Shown: one piece after another, positions 1 to 11,653 of the stretch
Numbering within the stretch: the first letter of the stretch is position 1
Layout: the number at the start of each line of letters is the position of its first letter
NCBI GenBank assembly: GCA_006176705.1
Contig: QRFJ01000477.1
Coordinates: 1,340,214 to 1,404,213, forward strand
DNA length: 64,000 bases
Source of the DNA: Cocos nucifera
Lineage: Eukaryota > Streptophyta > Magnoliopsida > Arecales > Arecaceae
Direction of reading: 5' to 3'
Made by a program: the position numbers and the translations under genes
Notes under the pieces: generated by a model
The model's input: only the letters and a program-made list of their open reading frames with translations
Database searches by the model: none
What the model was told of the DNA's origin: nothing

Positions 1-1838
1 AAGTGAATGAGTAGAGTATCATCCCTAGAGGATTGGAAAATAAGTACTGAAAAGCTTTTTCCTATGCTTTATTTAGAAGATCGATTTATGAGAATAAGAA
101 ATTAAAGAACAAAATAAAGAAATAATTAAAAATTTTAGGGAAATAGAGAGAGAGTGTAATTATTAGGGTTTTAAACTTAAGAGCAATGTATTACTAAGGC
201 AATCAGATCACCAACTCAGTCAATATAATATTCAGGTTATTAGATTAATTTTATTTCATGTGACGGTGGAGTCTCCTAATTTATTCACTATCCCTTGGTT
301 CAAGCATAGCAAAACTATCAATATTTATTAATTACCCTTTGGTCCAAGTGTAATTTAAATAAATATTAATGCATTAAGTTTTATGAAACCCTCTAATTAA
401 AATATGCTGCATCCAAAGCGCACTAAAATTCCTACATGCATATGAATTCTAATTTGATTCATAATACAAGGTATATAATCAAGAAGCAATAACATAGATG
501 TACTTGGTCCGTAACATCTATGTTCATCAGATCAATTAGAAGATGGTCAGTAATCTAAAAGCATTAAGATCAGATTTATATACTCCTCATGAATAAAATT
601 TAAGATTAAAAATAAATCATACTGAATATTGCATCAAAAGAGTGGCTACACCTTAGCCTTAGTAAAAAAAAATTTAGTTCATGATAACAAGTTCAAAAAC
701 AGCAAATAAAATAAAAAGCATAAAAAAAATTGATTGTTTGATTGCTGAAATTGATTGTTCGTTGCTCTTGGTGTGAAGAACTTGGTGAAGAAGAAGAGGC
801 TCCTTGATCGATGTCTTGATTGTCGAAAAAAATTAAAAACCTTTTTCTTTCTCTAAAAAATCTTTCTTCTTTTTCTACCTCTCTCCTCTCTTTCTCTTCT
901 TTTTCTTTTTTTTTTATTTCTCTGACTCTCTCCCTTTTCTCCTTTTTTTTTCTCTCACTCTCTTCTTTTTTTTTTTACCTCTCTCCTCTCTTTCTTTTTT
1001 TTTCTACGGTAACAGTAGGTTTTATAGCCCAAGAAATCGATTTTTCCCAAAATCCTTTAGAAATTAGGTTTAAACTCTCAAAACAACTCAAATTAGGATT
1101 CTGGATGATTTTGACCGTTGGATGTTGATCAAATGGTCCAAAAATAACTTAAAAATCTTTTAAAATATCTCAGATCAAGTCAAAATTCATGCCAGCTGTC
1201 GGATCAAGTGTTAGATTGAATTTGGGCCATCCGATTGTGCAAAAAGAAGGCTTCTGATCTTTAGTTTAACGTCGGGATGAATCTCAGCCGTTGGATCTCG
1301 ATCAGGAGCTGCGGATGCCATTCATCAGTGCATGCATGTCGACCGTCCGATCAAGTCTCTATGAAAGGCACCTGTTGGATTAGATAAAATTTCTATATTA
1401 CCCTCCGTAGACCATGCGCGAGCTCGGTGTTGCATGGACTGCCACATTCTTCAGTCAATCAAAGTGTGCTTCTTCATGTAAAATTCTCAAAATGCCCTCA
1501 AGTCGGTCCATCGTGCACTGCAAAAAATGCTGACATCAACCTGCTGTCAATGCTACGTCAGTGGGTCGGTCTGTTGATGCGATCGAGCCAGGCAGTCTGC
1601 TGAGCTGGTTTTCTGAACCGGTTTGAACCAGATTGGGTTTTTTTTTTAAAATTCAATTTCTGGCTTGTTTGAAGTCCATTTTGCCTGAAATTTATTTCAT
1701 CTGAACCAAAAAAATAAGATCTTCATATTGATGGTCTTCTTTCCTACATAAAATTAATAAAAGTATCAATTTTTAAAGAAATAAATTAATTTATTTTATA
1801 ATTTAACATTTATATTAGTATATTTTTATCACTTATCA
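1..1838 (-). mobile_element. LTR of an Athila-like Gypsy element (family G), cut by the window edge
   Basis: Read on the minus strand this matches the two LTRs of element G (39074-40912 and 44477-46318) along its whole length. It starts TGATAAG at 1838 and lacks only about the last 55 bases, which lie off the left edge. It abuts Copia pol sequence of Sirevirus-A, so it was inserted into that element; ATGAT (1839-1843) would be the right target duplication, but the left copy is out of view. It is either a solo LTR or the 5' LTR of a minus-strand element extending leftwards. A TATA-like motif lies on the minus strand near 1020-1027, just upstream of the pyrimidine tract. Confidence 0.9.
815..1005. 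repeat. Polypyrimidine/polypurine tract inside the LTR
   Basis: About 190 bases made almost only of C and T on the plus strand (purines on the element's sense strand). It lies just downstream of the putative TATA box, in the transcribed leader. Both LTRs of G carry the same tract (about 39912-40010 and 45318-45410), but there it is clearly shorter, so the tract varies in length between copies. Open frames across it are low-complexity artefacts. Confidence 0.75.
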
Positions 1839-1956
1839 ATGATCATAAGACATAGACATAATAATGTCTACATGGTAGATCTTGATGATCTACACATGAA
1901 AAATGGTCAATATCTTATGGCAATGGATGCCAAGGTCAAGAAAGCTAGTTGGTTAG
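1839..1956 (+). pseudogene. Copia pol fragment of element A (pre-integrase)
   Basis: One open frame encodes the stretch NNVYMVDLDDLHMKNGQ, typical of the GAG-pre-integrase region of Sirevirus polyproteins. It is cut on the left by the Athila-like LTR and on the right by Copia-C after the residues KASWL. When C and one copy of the 5-bp duplication are disregarded, the frame continues at 8578 with the histidine-rich start of the integrase zinc finger. This fixes the order of insertion. Confidence 0.85.
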
Positions 1957-2800
1957 TGAAGGGAAATCCTGATTTTTCAGACCAGGTTCGTTCAGATCTG
2001 ATCAGATCAAGAGATATATTTCAAAAATTTTTTTCTTTGATCTAGATCAGATCTAAGATATTTTAGATCTAATTATTATTATTTTAAAAATTAAATAAAA
2101 TCTAGATAAATTAAATCAAATTTAATTTACCTTGATATGGGTAATCCTATTATCCGTTGATGATCCTGTATGCAGCGAAAGGTTCTGGATCTAGCCACGC
2201 AAGTGTCTAGCCTCTACCGATATCCACTCAGGCTGGATCTGGAGATCCTCTTCTTCTCTATCACATCTCCAGAAATTAGATCTAGATCTAATCTGAAGGA
2301 TCTTCAAAACTCCTTTTGAAGATCAGCAGTCGTCCTTTGCAGTAGTGCAGTCTTCTAGCTTTCAGTCGCCTTTCTTTGATCTGGATCGCACCAACCAAAA
2401 ATCCAAAACTCCTTTTGGACGTGGAGAGGAAGGGGAGAAGGTGGTTTGGCATGGAGGAAGAGGGGAGAGGCAGCCTTGGGGTGTGGGGAATTGTGATTCA
2501 ATCATTATCTATCATCTGAGTTGGGTGCAGGGTCTTATTTATAGACTAACTGTGATCCAACTCCTCTTCTTCCCAACCAATCACAACCCTTTGTGAAATC
2601 AGATCTAAATCTGATTGGAGAGAGAAGATAACATTACCATACTTCAAAAGCGATTATCACAGACACTTGAATACACCTATTGTGAAGACAAATAACCCAT
2701 TTCATGAAATTATAGATCAAATTATCAATTTGCCCCTAGAAGTGTATTACCAAATTCAGCCAATTTCTTGAGCTTCTAGGCAACACATATCTAGTAACTC
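1957..2800 (-). repeat. 3' LTR of Copia-C, shortened
   Basis: Matches the outer parts of the other LTR of C (6285-8572) but lacks about 1.45 kb of U3: the match breaks off near 2620 and resumes near 2635. The inner boundary is unclear. Similarity to the other LTR fades at about 2800, yet a second LTR-like start (TGTTGGGACATAGG on the minus strand) lies at 2887. A TATA box matching the one at 6864-6871 lies on the minus strand near 2535-2543. Confidence 0.75.
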
Positions 2801-3200
2801 AAGCCTGGCACATAAGCCAAGGCGCCCAACATCTTATATGTACTACGAGCAAGGAGATCTTGTGGCCCTCTCCCCTATGTCCCAACAATAAGGGAGTTTA
2901 GTCATTTGTCTTGAAGAGACAAGATCCATTAAGTTGGATATGGACTCGAAGTCAATTGGAATCATAGGTTCCTTTTCTCTAATTTGTTGAATTCCTACTC
3001 TGTTCTACTATTATAGCTAAACGGTGCACATAGATTATCTATCAGTTAAGGAACTATCCTTGGATCTGTTTGCATTCATGTTTTTGCCGATAAATTAGAA
3101 CAGCGTACATCAGATATTAGCTGAATAAAGACCGATTAATAAGAAAATCATTTCAATTTTATTCTTCATAAAGAATATCATTACATGGTCCTTAACAGAA
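2801..3200 (-). other. Non-coding remnant between the short LTR and pol traces of Copia-C
   Basis: No convincing protein match on either strand. It contains an LTR-like start on the minus strand at 2887 but no clear polypurine tract. Probably a junction left by the deletion that removed most of pol. Confidence 0.4.
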
Positions 3201-4450
3201 GGAATCACATAGCCTTCTTGTGCGTAAGCATGACAACAGAAATCAATTCCTCTAGCTCGCAGGCAACATAATAACAGTCTTTCAAAACTGAACGTCTAAA
3301 CCACGAGATGTAATCGAAGAGGGTATGTTTCCCGCTACTGCCAGGCACTTGCTATATAGTATCCGACGCATAGGATCATGTCTCCATCCCCTCAATCTCC
3401 TGCTACCATCAAGATCCTACATAGACAGTGCACAGATGAGCATAGAACCAACTTCAAGTCACCCAACTGGTACAGCAGAAACATTAAGGTAGACTCAGAT
3501 AACGAGCATCCTCCAGAAGAACCTTCCTCTTTGTTCTGTTTAGGGTGGTCAGGTAAGTAGAGGCAGTTCCACTTTCAATGGCCACTCGCTGTTGCAATGA
3601 ACACACTTTTCTTTGCCAGCGGCTTTCATCTTTGGCTCTGCCTTCTTCTTCTTTATTCTTCACCCTTCTAACTATTTTCGCAGACTTCTTTTTCTTTCTC
3701 ATAACGACTTTCTTCTGGAAAGAAGTTCGTTCGCATAGCAAGAAAACTGAGCCTTAAGAACCTTTCATTAGAAAGCCTCAGCCGGTAACCAGGCATATTT
3801 CATTAATTCGACGCAAGGAATTTTGAAGTTTATGCCATTGTAGGGTAATTCATGATGAATTGCCCATATGCATCATTGATAAGATGTTAGAAATAATATG
3901 TTACTGCAGGTACATAGTCTTAACTTCACACCGAGCTTCTCAAGCTCCTTCATATCTCCTGATCATTGTCAGACGTAATCTTGGGACTGACTAGCCCATC
4001 ACGCATCTTAGCCTTAAAAAAGTCGTTCCTGACTTGATACTGGCGGCAACTCTGTTCACACCAAACATCTCCTATAGGTGAGCCAACATTTGGAGAGCGA
4101 GATACCGATGATCCTCTATGTTGGTGCTAGAGATGGCCATCAAGACATCACTAAGCCCAACATGATAGATCTGGCCTATTATCTTCATCATCTATCCATT
4201 TTTCCAGAACGATGCATCTTTGTCAATTAGATGGACCGAGTCTGTAAAGGTGGAGGTTCTGATCTGTCAGTACATGGATTAACTTCCGAAAGCCAAAACT
4301 ATTCTGTCGTTCTGAGCCAATCCTTGTATAATTAGGTCCAGTCAATCTGTTGTCAGGATACTGCTAAGAGTTCGAGACGCAACATGTTTTGCTAGAGAGT
4401 CCAAAGAGTCTAGTTATAGATACTGCACTTCATGACTTAACCAAGTTTAT
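3200..4450 (-). pseudogene. Gag and start of protease of Copia-C, heavily degraded
   Basis: Gag coats the element RNA. On the minus strand the pieces read, in several frames: DWLRTTE near 4300, a Lys-rich tail (KKVVMRKKKKSAKIVRRVKN) near 3700, and a zinc-knuckle remnant with GHxKWNC near 3565-3610. A piece reading NCYYV-like residues near 3250-3290 resembles the region after the protease. These are recognisable only by order and spacing. Every frame has several stops. No pol beyond this point survives in C. Confidence 0.6.
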
Positions 4451-4910
4451 TTGGGATTTTATTTTTAAACAAATTAGCTACCCACGTATTATTTCCGGCA
4501 TCCCTAACTCCCTCTGTAGAGATGCGAAATCTCTTCCATAGAATTAATGCATTTCTAGTGGGTGGTGGCCATGGTCCCCACCAACTACTCATCACCTAAC
4601 ATTTATTGTGATGGTTGAGCCATGAGTGAACAACTACTTGTTCAATGGATTCTCTAAATCATGGTACACCGCAAACTTGTCTCTAATTCATGAAATCTCA
4701 CCGTATCGAAATATTGATCCACTCCTTAGTTAAGTTCAGACCCTCATTTGCATAGACTAGGTTCCTAATTGAGTCTCTCACCATATCCATAATATTGAGC
4801 CCAACTCATCCTCAGCCCATTAGCATCCAATGCCTAATAGACCATGGTTGCATCTTCCCAGTTGCAATTGAGGCCACTATATCAGCCGAGAGCAATCAAC
4901 CCTGCGAGAA

Positions 4911-4935
4911 NNNNNNNNNNNNNNNNNNNNNNNNN
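4911..4935. other. Assembly gap of 25 N
   Basis: Run of 25 N inside Copia-C, so the true length and sequence here are unknown. Matches to either side are compatible with the leader and gag part of C. Confidence 1.
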
Positions 4936-6265
4936 GGGCCTAACATCTACAATGGTGGAAGACCTCAGACTTAATCTTTTCTTAGGAAGAATTTGATTCA
5001 GGTCCATTAAACTAGACTTGTCATAACATCACAATTATGACTAACCAGTGGCATGGGTTAGCTCGGATTATTGACACCTCAGATCAGAACTGTGTCAACA
5101 GATATGGCCAGTAAGTGAGATCGGTGGAAGAATATGCCATTAAACTCATACAAGACGCATTCAGGTTGAGTAGCTTCCAATTAAAAACTAGTCGATCGTA
5201 TGTGCCAAACTTCTTAGACACCAAATTGTTGAGCCAGAACCAATTTGGTAGCCTACAATTAGACTCTAACCTTTGAGCCTAATTAGGTCTGCTTGATCGA
5301 TGGCTCGATCTTGACCCAGACTTAATCTTATTAGGCTGGTCAATTGAGCATTGTTGATCCCGTCTAACCAACTCTTGATTCGGTTTGATCAATCGCTTAG
5401 ACCTAATTGAGCTACCCAAGTCCAAACCCAATATTATGAATATGTCTTAGATCTAAAATTCTCAATTTTAGACCTAATTGATATTCCATAATCTTAATTT
5501 TTAATTAAGTAGGGTTCATAAACAAAATATGCATAATAAATCCTAGGGTTTTAGGATCTAGGGTTTTGCAGAAAGTAAGTTTTGGGTTTCTGATTAAGGA
5601 CGAACACACAGCACCTCTACACATCATAAGAACATCCCATCGAATGAAAAGAGAGAACCTTTAAACCCTTCTTCATTCTTATGATCGGACGGCCAAGAGG
5701 AACGCCTTAATCAGGAACATGTAATACTACAAAACAATTTTAGATCTATATCATATATCTCATATACAAATCAGATCTAATCATGGAATATTTTGCATAT
5801 ATCTCATGTATCAAATCATGCATATTTTTAGATCTAAATTATCTCATAATAATCTAAAAAATTAGATTTAAATTAATCTAATCAAAATAAATTCTAATTT
5901 AGATAATTATGTAGAACTATTCTACAACTAGTCTAGACATGCATCAATCATATCTCATATGATATTTAAAATTAAATAATTTTATTTGCTATTTTTTAGA
6001 TGTCATTATAACCATTATAATATCAAAAAATAGTAAATAAATAGATCTTAAATATGATTTAATCAGATTAAATCAAAAATATGCAAGATTATTCTATAGA
6101 ACTATTCTATTTTAGAACTAGTCATGCATATTTCCTAATCTTAGATCCAAATCATTTAATTTTAATTTTTTCAAATTTAAGATCTAATCACATCTCATGT
6201 GACATCTGAAATCATTTATTTTCTAACTAAAATAAATTTAAAATTAGATCTAAACACTTTTAGAA
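4936..6265 (-). other. Untranslated leader of Copia-C
   Basis: AT-rich and without a gene. The stretch TTTTGCAGAAAGTAAGTTTT near 5560 has counterparts at about 50265 and 61810 in elements F and F2, so the leaders of C and F share ancestry. Confidence 0.5.
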
Positions 6266-6282
6266 CCTTGGCTCTGATACCA
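6266..6282 (-). promoter_or_regulatory. Primer-binding site of Copia-C
   Basis: On the minus strand TGGTATCAGAGCCAAGG stands two bases after the LTR end at 6285. It is the usual Copia site pairing with the 3' end of initiator methionine tRNA. It fixes the element's orientation. Confidence 0.85.
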
Positions 6283-6284
6283 GT

Positions 6285-8572
6285 TGAAGGGAAATCCTGA
6301 TTTCTCGGACCAGGTTCGTTCAGATCTGATCAGATCAAGAGATATATTTCAAAAATTTTTCTCTTTGATCTAGATCAGATCTAAGATATTTTAGATCTGA
6401 TTATTATTATTTTAAAAATTAAAATAAAATTAGATAAATTAAATCAAATTTAATTTACCTTGATATGGGTAATCCTATTACCCATTGATGATCCTGTATG
6501 CAGCGGAAGGTTCTGGATCTAGCCACGCAAGTGCCTGGCCTCTACCGATATCCACTCAGGCTGGATCTGGAGATCCTCTTCTTCTCTATCACATCTCCAA
6601 AAATTAGATCTGGATCTGATCTGGAGGATCTTCAAAACTCCTTTTGAAGATCAGCAGTCGTCCTTTGCAGCAGTGCAGCCTTCTAGCTTTCAGTCGCCTT
6701 TCTTTGATCTGGATCGCACCAACCAAAAATCCAAAACTCCTTTTGGATGTGGAGAGGAAGGGGAGAAGGTGGTTTGGCATGGAGGAAGAGGGGAGAGGCA
6801 GCCTTGGGGCATGGGGAATTGTGATTCAATCATTATCTATCATCTGAGTTGGGCGCAGGGTCTTATTTATAGACTAACTGTGATCCAACTCCTCTTCTTC
6901 CCAACCAATCACAACCCTTTGTGAAATCAGATCTAAATCTGATTGGTGGGAATAGAGTCCCCTGGATTCCTCCTTAGAGGGCGCCTAAGATCAGTCAAAG
7001 TTGGTTCTTAGGAGAACTCTAATTGGAATCCAAAAAGGAGATGGAGTCCCTTGTCCAACAAGGGACTCCTAGGCGCCTCCAACTTGGGCACACGCCAAGG
7101 GTGGCGTGCGCCCTCTTCCTTGCCAGGTTCTGGCAGGGGGACAGGCCCCCACCAGCTCTCCAATAGGTGCATGACATGTGGTCAAAAGTCAAAGTGTCAA
7201 TGGTCAACATTTGACCAGTCAAAGGTAGACTTTTGACCAAAGTCAAAGAACAAGAAATGGCAGGTGACCAAAAATGGCAGGTAATGTCTTACAAAATAAG
7301 ACAACCTTTTCTGACTTGGACAACCTCCAGTCAGACCATAAGAAGGCCTCTGATTGAGCACAAACTCCTTTGGCTCAGTCAGGACAACTTATTTATGATA
7401 GCAAAAGAAGAACGTTAGGTTCAATCGAGTGCTAGCACGATTTCCTTGAACCTAATTGAATCTCATTCAGATCAATTGAACTAGATCAGTTCAATTGATG
7501 ATCACCAGATTCAAACCCTTGTTTGTGTGACCCAGTTAGGTTCAGTTCTGTATGGTAATGGGATATGTCATGATCTCTATCATCGACATCATCGAAACTC
7601 CTTTCGATGGATCAGAACTCTTCTGATTCGAACAGCTAGAATGATCGATCATCTAAATCATTCTAATTGCTCCCAAAATCCACCAGTGACACCTAGCAGT
7701 ATATGGTGGCAACCCATCAGAGCTGAATGCGAACCTCTTGGTGCAGCTACCTGTGTGATTAAGTTCTTCTATCTTGAGCCCCGATCAGATTAGGGTTAAG
7801 GTGAACTCGTCAAACCCTAGTCTCTGTCATATGATGTAATCATTCGATTCGAGTCCAATGTGAAAATCTAAATAGAAACTCTTTCTATTATTTCACTCTG
7901 CCATGGCCATGGGCTTCTGGACTTGATTCTCATGATCATCATAGGGCTGCTCCTCTACCACCGAGGTAGATAGATTCCATCTTGATGCCAATCCAGTTCC
8001 TACAATGAACATGCTATAGCCAACATACACCTCAGGGTTCCATATGGCTAGGAGACCGAGTAATGGTGTAGTCAAACTATAACACCCTCAAGGTGAACTG
8101 TCCGATGCATCTCAGGTCAAAGAACCAGACACACTACTGCAGCATCGAGTCAGTCATTGACGAGAAGGTAGACTCCCTAATGACTACTCGAGGTGGTCAC
8201 GCTCAGTGCCCTCGTTCTCTAACGAGTACCTATACTCTCGCTCCGGTGTCTCCACACCGTAGACTTAAGACTCATCTACTAAAGAGAAGCGATTGTACAC
8301 CAACCTTCTGGATCAATCACCATCCTCGTGATGATCCTATGGTCGGGAGCATTTTATGAGTTAACAATGATTATTCATGTCTTAAGTTTTCAACTCTTGA
8401 AAATATAAATTATCATTACCATTAACTCAAAGGATGTATCACAGACACTAAATACACATATGTGATAGAAAATAACCCATTTTATTGATATTAGTCAAAA
8501 TTATAATTTTGCCCCTAGAAGTGTATTACAAGTGTCAGCTAATTCTGACTTCTAGGGCACATATATCTAACA
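6285..8572 (-). repeat. 5' LTR of Copia-C, full length
   Basis: 2288 bases; on the minus strand from TGTTAGATATATG to the bases complementary to TGAAGGG. The TATA box TATAAATA lies on the minus strand at 6864-6871. It holds a GC-rich segment (7060-7165) unlike the AT-rich surroundings. Short frames across the LTR have no family resemblance and are not annotated as genes. Confidence 0.88.
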
Positions 8573-9536
8573 GTTAGGGCATCATAGATTTGGTCATGCT
8601 AGTATGGACTTACTTCCAAAATTAATTAAGAAAGACCTTGTAAGAGGATTACTAAAACTTAGTTTTGAAAAGAATCGAATTTATGATGCATGTCAATTTG
8701 GAAAGCAAACTAGAAATTCTTTCAAACCAAAAGAAATGATTTCAACCTCTAGATCTTTAGAATTGCTACACATGGATTTATTTGGACCCACAAGGACCAC
8801 TAGTCGAGGAGGTAAAAAGTATGGTCTTGTAATTGTAGATGATTTTCGAGATTTACTTGGGTAATATTTTTAGCACAAGAAGATGAAGCCTTCAATGCAT
8901 TTTTTAAATTTTATCGAAAGATTTTGAATGAAAAGAATAGATCAATAGTTTGCATACGTAGTGATCATAGTACACAATTTGAAAATCAATACTTTGAAAA
9001 TTTTTATAATAAAAAGAGAATTGATCATAATTTTTCAGCACCTAGAATTCCATAATAAAATATAGTAGAAAGAAAAAATCCAAAACTAAAAAAAATGGCA
9101 CGAACTATGTTGTGTGAAAGTAATTTACCTAGATATTTTTGGACTAAGGTAATAAATACTGTATGTTATACATTAAATCGTGTTCTAATAAGACCTATTT
9201 TAAAGAAAACCCCATATGAACTTTGGAAAGATAGAAAATCAAATATCAACTATTTTCATGTGTTTGGTTGCAAATGCTTTCATACTTAATAATAAAAAAG
9301 ATAACTTGGAAAAATTTAATGCTAAGTTCGATGAGAGTATCTTCTTAGGATACTCCTCATCAAGCAAGGCATATAGAGTCTTCAATAAGAGAACTCTCAT
9401 TGTTGAAGAATTAATTCATGTTATTGTTGATGAATATAATAATAAATCTGTTAGAAAAGAAGATGCTTTAGATGAGGATGCAAAAAATCTTCGTGACAAG
9501 ATGGACATTCTAACACTCAAGGATGCTCCATCTTAA
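8573..9536 (+). pseudogene. Integrase of Sirevirus-A, degraded
   Basis: Integrase inserts the element cDNA into host DNA. The sequence resumes after Copia-C with the zinc-finger histidines (GHHRFGHASMDLLPKL) and the motif YDACQFGKQ, where the first Cys of the expected CxxC is a Tyr. The first catalytic Asp is in LLHMDLFGP. A frame change follows near 8860; the second Asp remains in RSDHS near 8960, and the Glu in NIVERKN near 9070, just after two in-frame stops. The C-terminal part (9095-9536) reads WKDRKSNINYFHVFGCKC and continues, after a shift, to FLGYSSSSKAYRVFNKRT. The key residues are thus partly kept, but the frame is broken several times. Confidence 0.88.
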
Positions 9537-10460
9537 AATAATGAAGAAGAGAAGAATGAAGAGTCCTCTCATAGTCCAAGAGAGGAGCTGCCATAAGAAT
9601 GGAGGTATGCACATGGACATCCTAAAGATCTTATAATCGGTGATCCATCACAAGGGGTAAGAACACAATCTTATCTTAGAAATGTAAATAATTACATAGC
9701 TTTTATTTCACAAATTGAACCTAAATCAATAGAAGAAGCTGAAAATGATCCATATTGGATAGATACCATGCAAGAAGAATTGAATCAATTTGAAAGAAAT
9801 AAAGTGTGGACCCTAGTCGATAAACCAAATGATCCCCCAATAATTGAAACTAAATGGATATATAGAACCAAATTGGATGAACATAGAATCATTATAAGAA
9901 ATAAGACTAGATTAGTAGCAAAAGGATATAATCAGGAAGAAAATATTGATTTTGATGAAACCTTTGTCCCTGTAGCTAGATTAGAGGCCATTAGACTTTT
10001 GCTTGCTTTTGCATGTTTCATGAATTTCAAATTATACCAAATGGATGTAAAAAGTATATTTCTTAATGGTTATATAGTAGAAGAAGTATATGTTGAACAA
10101 CCACCTAGATTTAAAAATCATACATTTTCAAATCATATATTCAAATTACATAAAGCCCTGTATGGTCTAAAACAAGCCCCACATACTTGGTATGAAAGAT
10201 TAAGTAAATTCTTACTAGATAATGAATTTACTAGAGAAAATATAGATAAAATCTCGTTCTTAAAAAAAAAGATGAGAATCTATTAGTTGCACAAATCTAT
10301 GTGGATGATATTATTTTTGATGCCACTAATGAAATTCTTTATCAAGAATTTGCTAATCTAATATAGGATGAGTTCGAGATGAGCATAATGGGAGAGTTAA
10401 ACTTCTTCCTCAGACTCCAAATCAAGCATAATAAAGAGGGGATCTCCATCAACCAAATAA
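9537..10460 (+). pseudogene. Reverse transcriptase of Sirevirus-A, frameshifted
   Basis: RNA-dependent DNA polymerase of the Copia type. The largest open piece (9768-10286) carries RT block 1 (VWTLVDKPNDPP, KWIYRTKLDE, TRLVAKGYNQ), then DETFVPVARLEAIRLLLAFA, YQMDVKSIFLNGY and LHKALYGLKQAPHTWYERL. The catalytic YVDD is present at 10298-10309 but in a different frame; the shift falls at or near a run of nine A residues at 10262-10270, a likely 1-base indel. Stops separate the front part (linker with the typical acidic repeats, about 9400-9600) from RT. Downstream it joins RNase H with a stop near 10366. Confidence 0.9.
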
Positions 10461-11237
10461 AATATACAAAAAAAATACTAAAGAAGTTTGGGATGGAGAG
10501 TTCAAGACCAATTGGCACACCAATGAGTACATCCTACAAATTTGACAAAGATGAGAAAGGTAAGAAAGTAGATTTAAAATTATATAGAGGTATGATAGGC
10601 TCACTTCTTTATCTTATTGCAAGTAGATCAGATATTGTATTTGGTGTTTGCATGTGTGCTAGGTATCAATCAAACCCTGGAGAATCACATTTGCATGCTG
10701 TCAAAAGGATCTTTAGATACTTATCTAGGATACTTAATGTAGGACTATGGTATGATAGAGCAACTCAATTTGAATTAATTGATTACTCTGATGCTGATTT
10801 TGCTGGGTGCATACTTGATAGGAAAAGCACTAGTGGTACATGTTAATTCATAGGAGTAAATTTAATTTCTTGGTTTAGTAAGAAACAAAACTCAGTAGCG
10901 CTCTCAATGATCGAGGCCGAATATTGGGAGTTGTTGTGCATAAATTCTTTAGATTAAACAACAATTAGAAGATTTTGGATTCAAACTTAATAAGATATCC
11001 ATTAGATGTGACAACATAAGTGTAATCAATTTAACCAAGAACCCAATTCAACACTCAAAATCCAAACACATTGAGATAAGACATCACTTCATAAGAGATC
11101 ATGTATAAAATAATGATGTGGTACTTGAATTTGTTAGTACTGATAAACAATTAGCTAACATATTCATAAAACCCCTTAATGAAGAAAAATTTAGCATAAT
11201 TAGAAGAGACTTAGGACTTTGCTATCAACCTGATTAA
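10379..11237 (+). pseudogene. RT connection and RNase H of Sirevirus-A
   Basis: This frame continues the polymerase (MGELNFFLRLQIKHNKEGI), then KYTKKILKKFGMESS and YRGMIGSLLYLIASRSDIVF, the Copia connection region. RNase H follows: YSDADFAG (first catalytic Asp), DRKSTSGTC, a stop, then NLISWFSKKQNSVALS and IEAEYW (catalytic Glu). The far end (LTKNPIQHSKSKHIEIRHHF, then STDKQLANIFIKPL) is the conserved Copia C-terminus. The product ends at a stop at 11235-11237. At least three internal stops. RNase H removes the RNA strand of the RNA-DNA hybrid during reverse transcription. Confidence 0.9.
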
Positions 11238-11653
11238 ATTTTCTTTTCTATAATTCTTGATAAATCAAATTAAATCCAAAAGAATTAAATTTTATGTATA
11301 TTATCAATGATAAATATCTAAAAAAATAACTAGACATTGTTTGAATGCCAAAATTCTCTCTAAAACTTTGAAAGTTTCAAAACTATTGCTCGAGTCGACT
11401 TGAGCAAACTATTTCAAGACCATGAGTCGACTCAAGGGTCGGGGCCATAGGCGATTAAAATGGACCCGTGACTATTCGCGATGCCCTAGAAAACCTTCAT
11501 CTTGGTGAGCAGAGGACCTCTCATCCCCCCAAACCCAATCCAACAGTATTGCTTGTCTCCCTACCATCTCTTCCCTTCGATTCATGAAGTCAAAGTCCGA
11601 TTTTGAACAAAATGATTTGTGAACGGTGAGGAGTGTGGAAAATTTATAATACC
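11238..11653 (+). other. Spacer between pol and the env-like region of element A
   Basis: No coding frame. It holds two palindrome-rich spots related to sequence in the element's own LTR: GCTCGAGTCGACTTGAGC near 11390 and TTGAGTCGACTCAAG near 11430. Similar CTCGAG and GACTCGAG motifs recur at 14170-14355 in the LTR. Confidence 0.5.

Larger units (their letters stand above)
1957..8572 (-). mobile_element. Ty1/Copia element C, internally deleted
   Basis: Inserted in the integrase region of Sirevirus-A; the duplication GTTAG flanks it exactly at 1952-1956 and 8573-8577. It points to the minus strand: the primer-binding site lies at 6266-6282 next to the right-hand LTR, and gag fragments follow leftwards. 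The internal region is only about 3.5 kb and shows degraded gag and a trace of protease; no RT, RNase H or integrase was seen. An assembly gap lies inside. It is therefore a deletion derivative that could only move with help from an intact relative. Confidence 0.88.

Noticed and set aside
820..1128. Open frame rich in Ser, Phe and Leu
   Set aside because: Produced by the pyrimidine tract of an LTR on the opposite strand; no start context and no family resemblance.
2345..2596. 83-residue frame, repeated almost identically at 6673-6924
   Set aside because: Conservation is because both lie in the LTRs of Copia-C. The frame runs antisense to the element and has no known motif.
7051..7246. GC-rich overlapping frames on both strands in the LTR of C
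   Set aside because: Short, no motifs, absent from the partner LTR; a GC-rich LTR segment is a simpler view.
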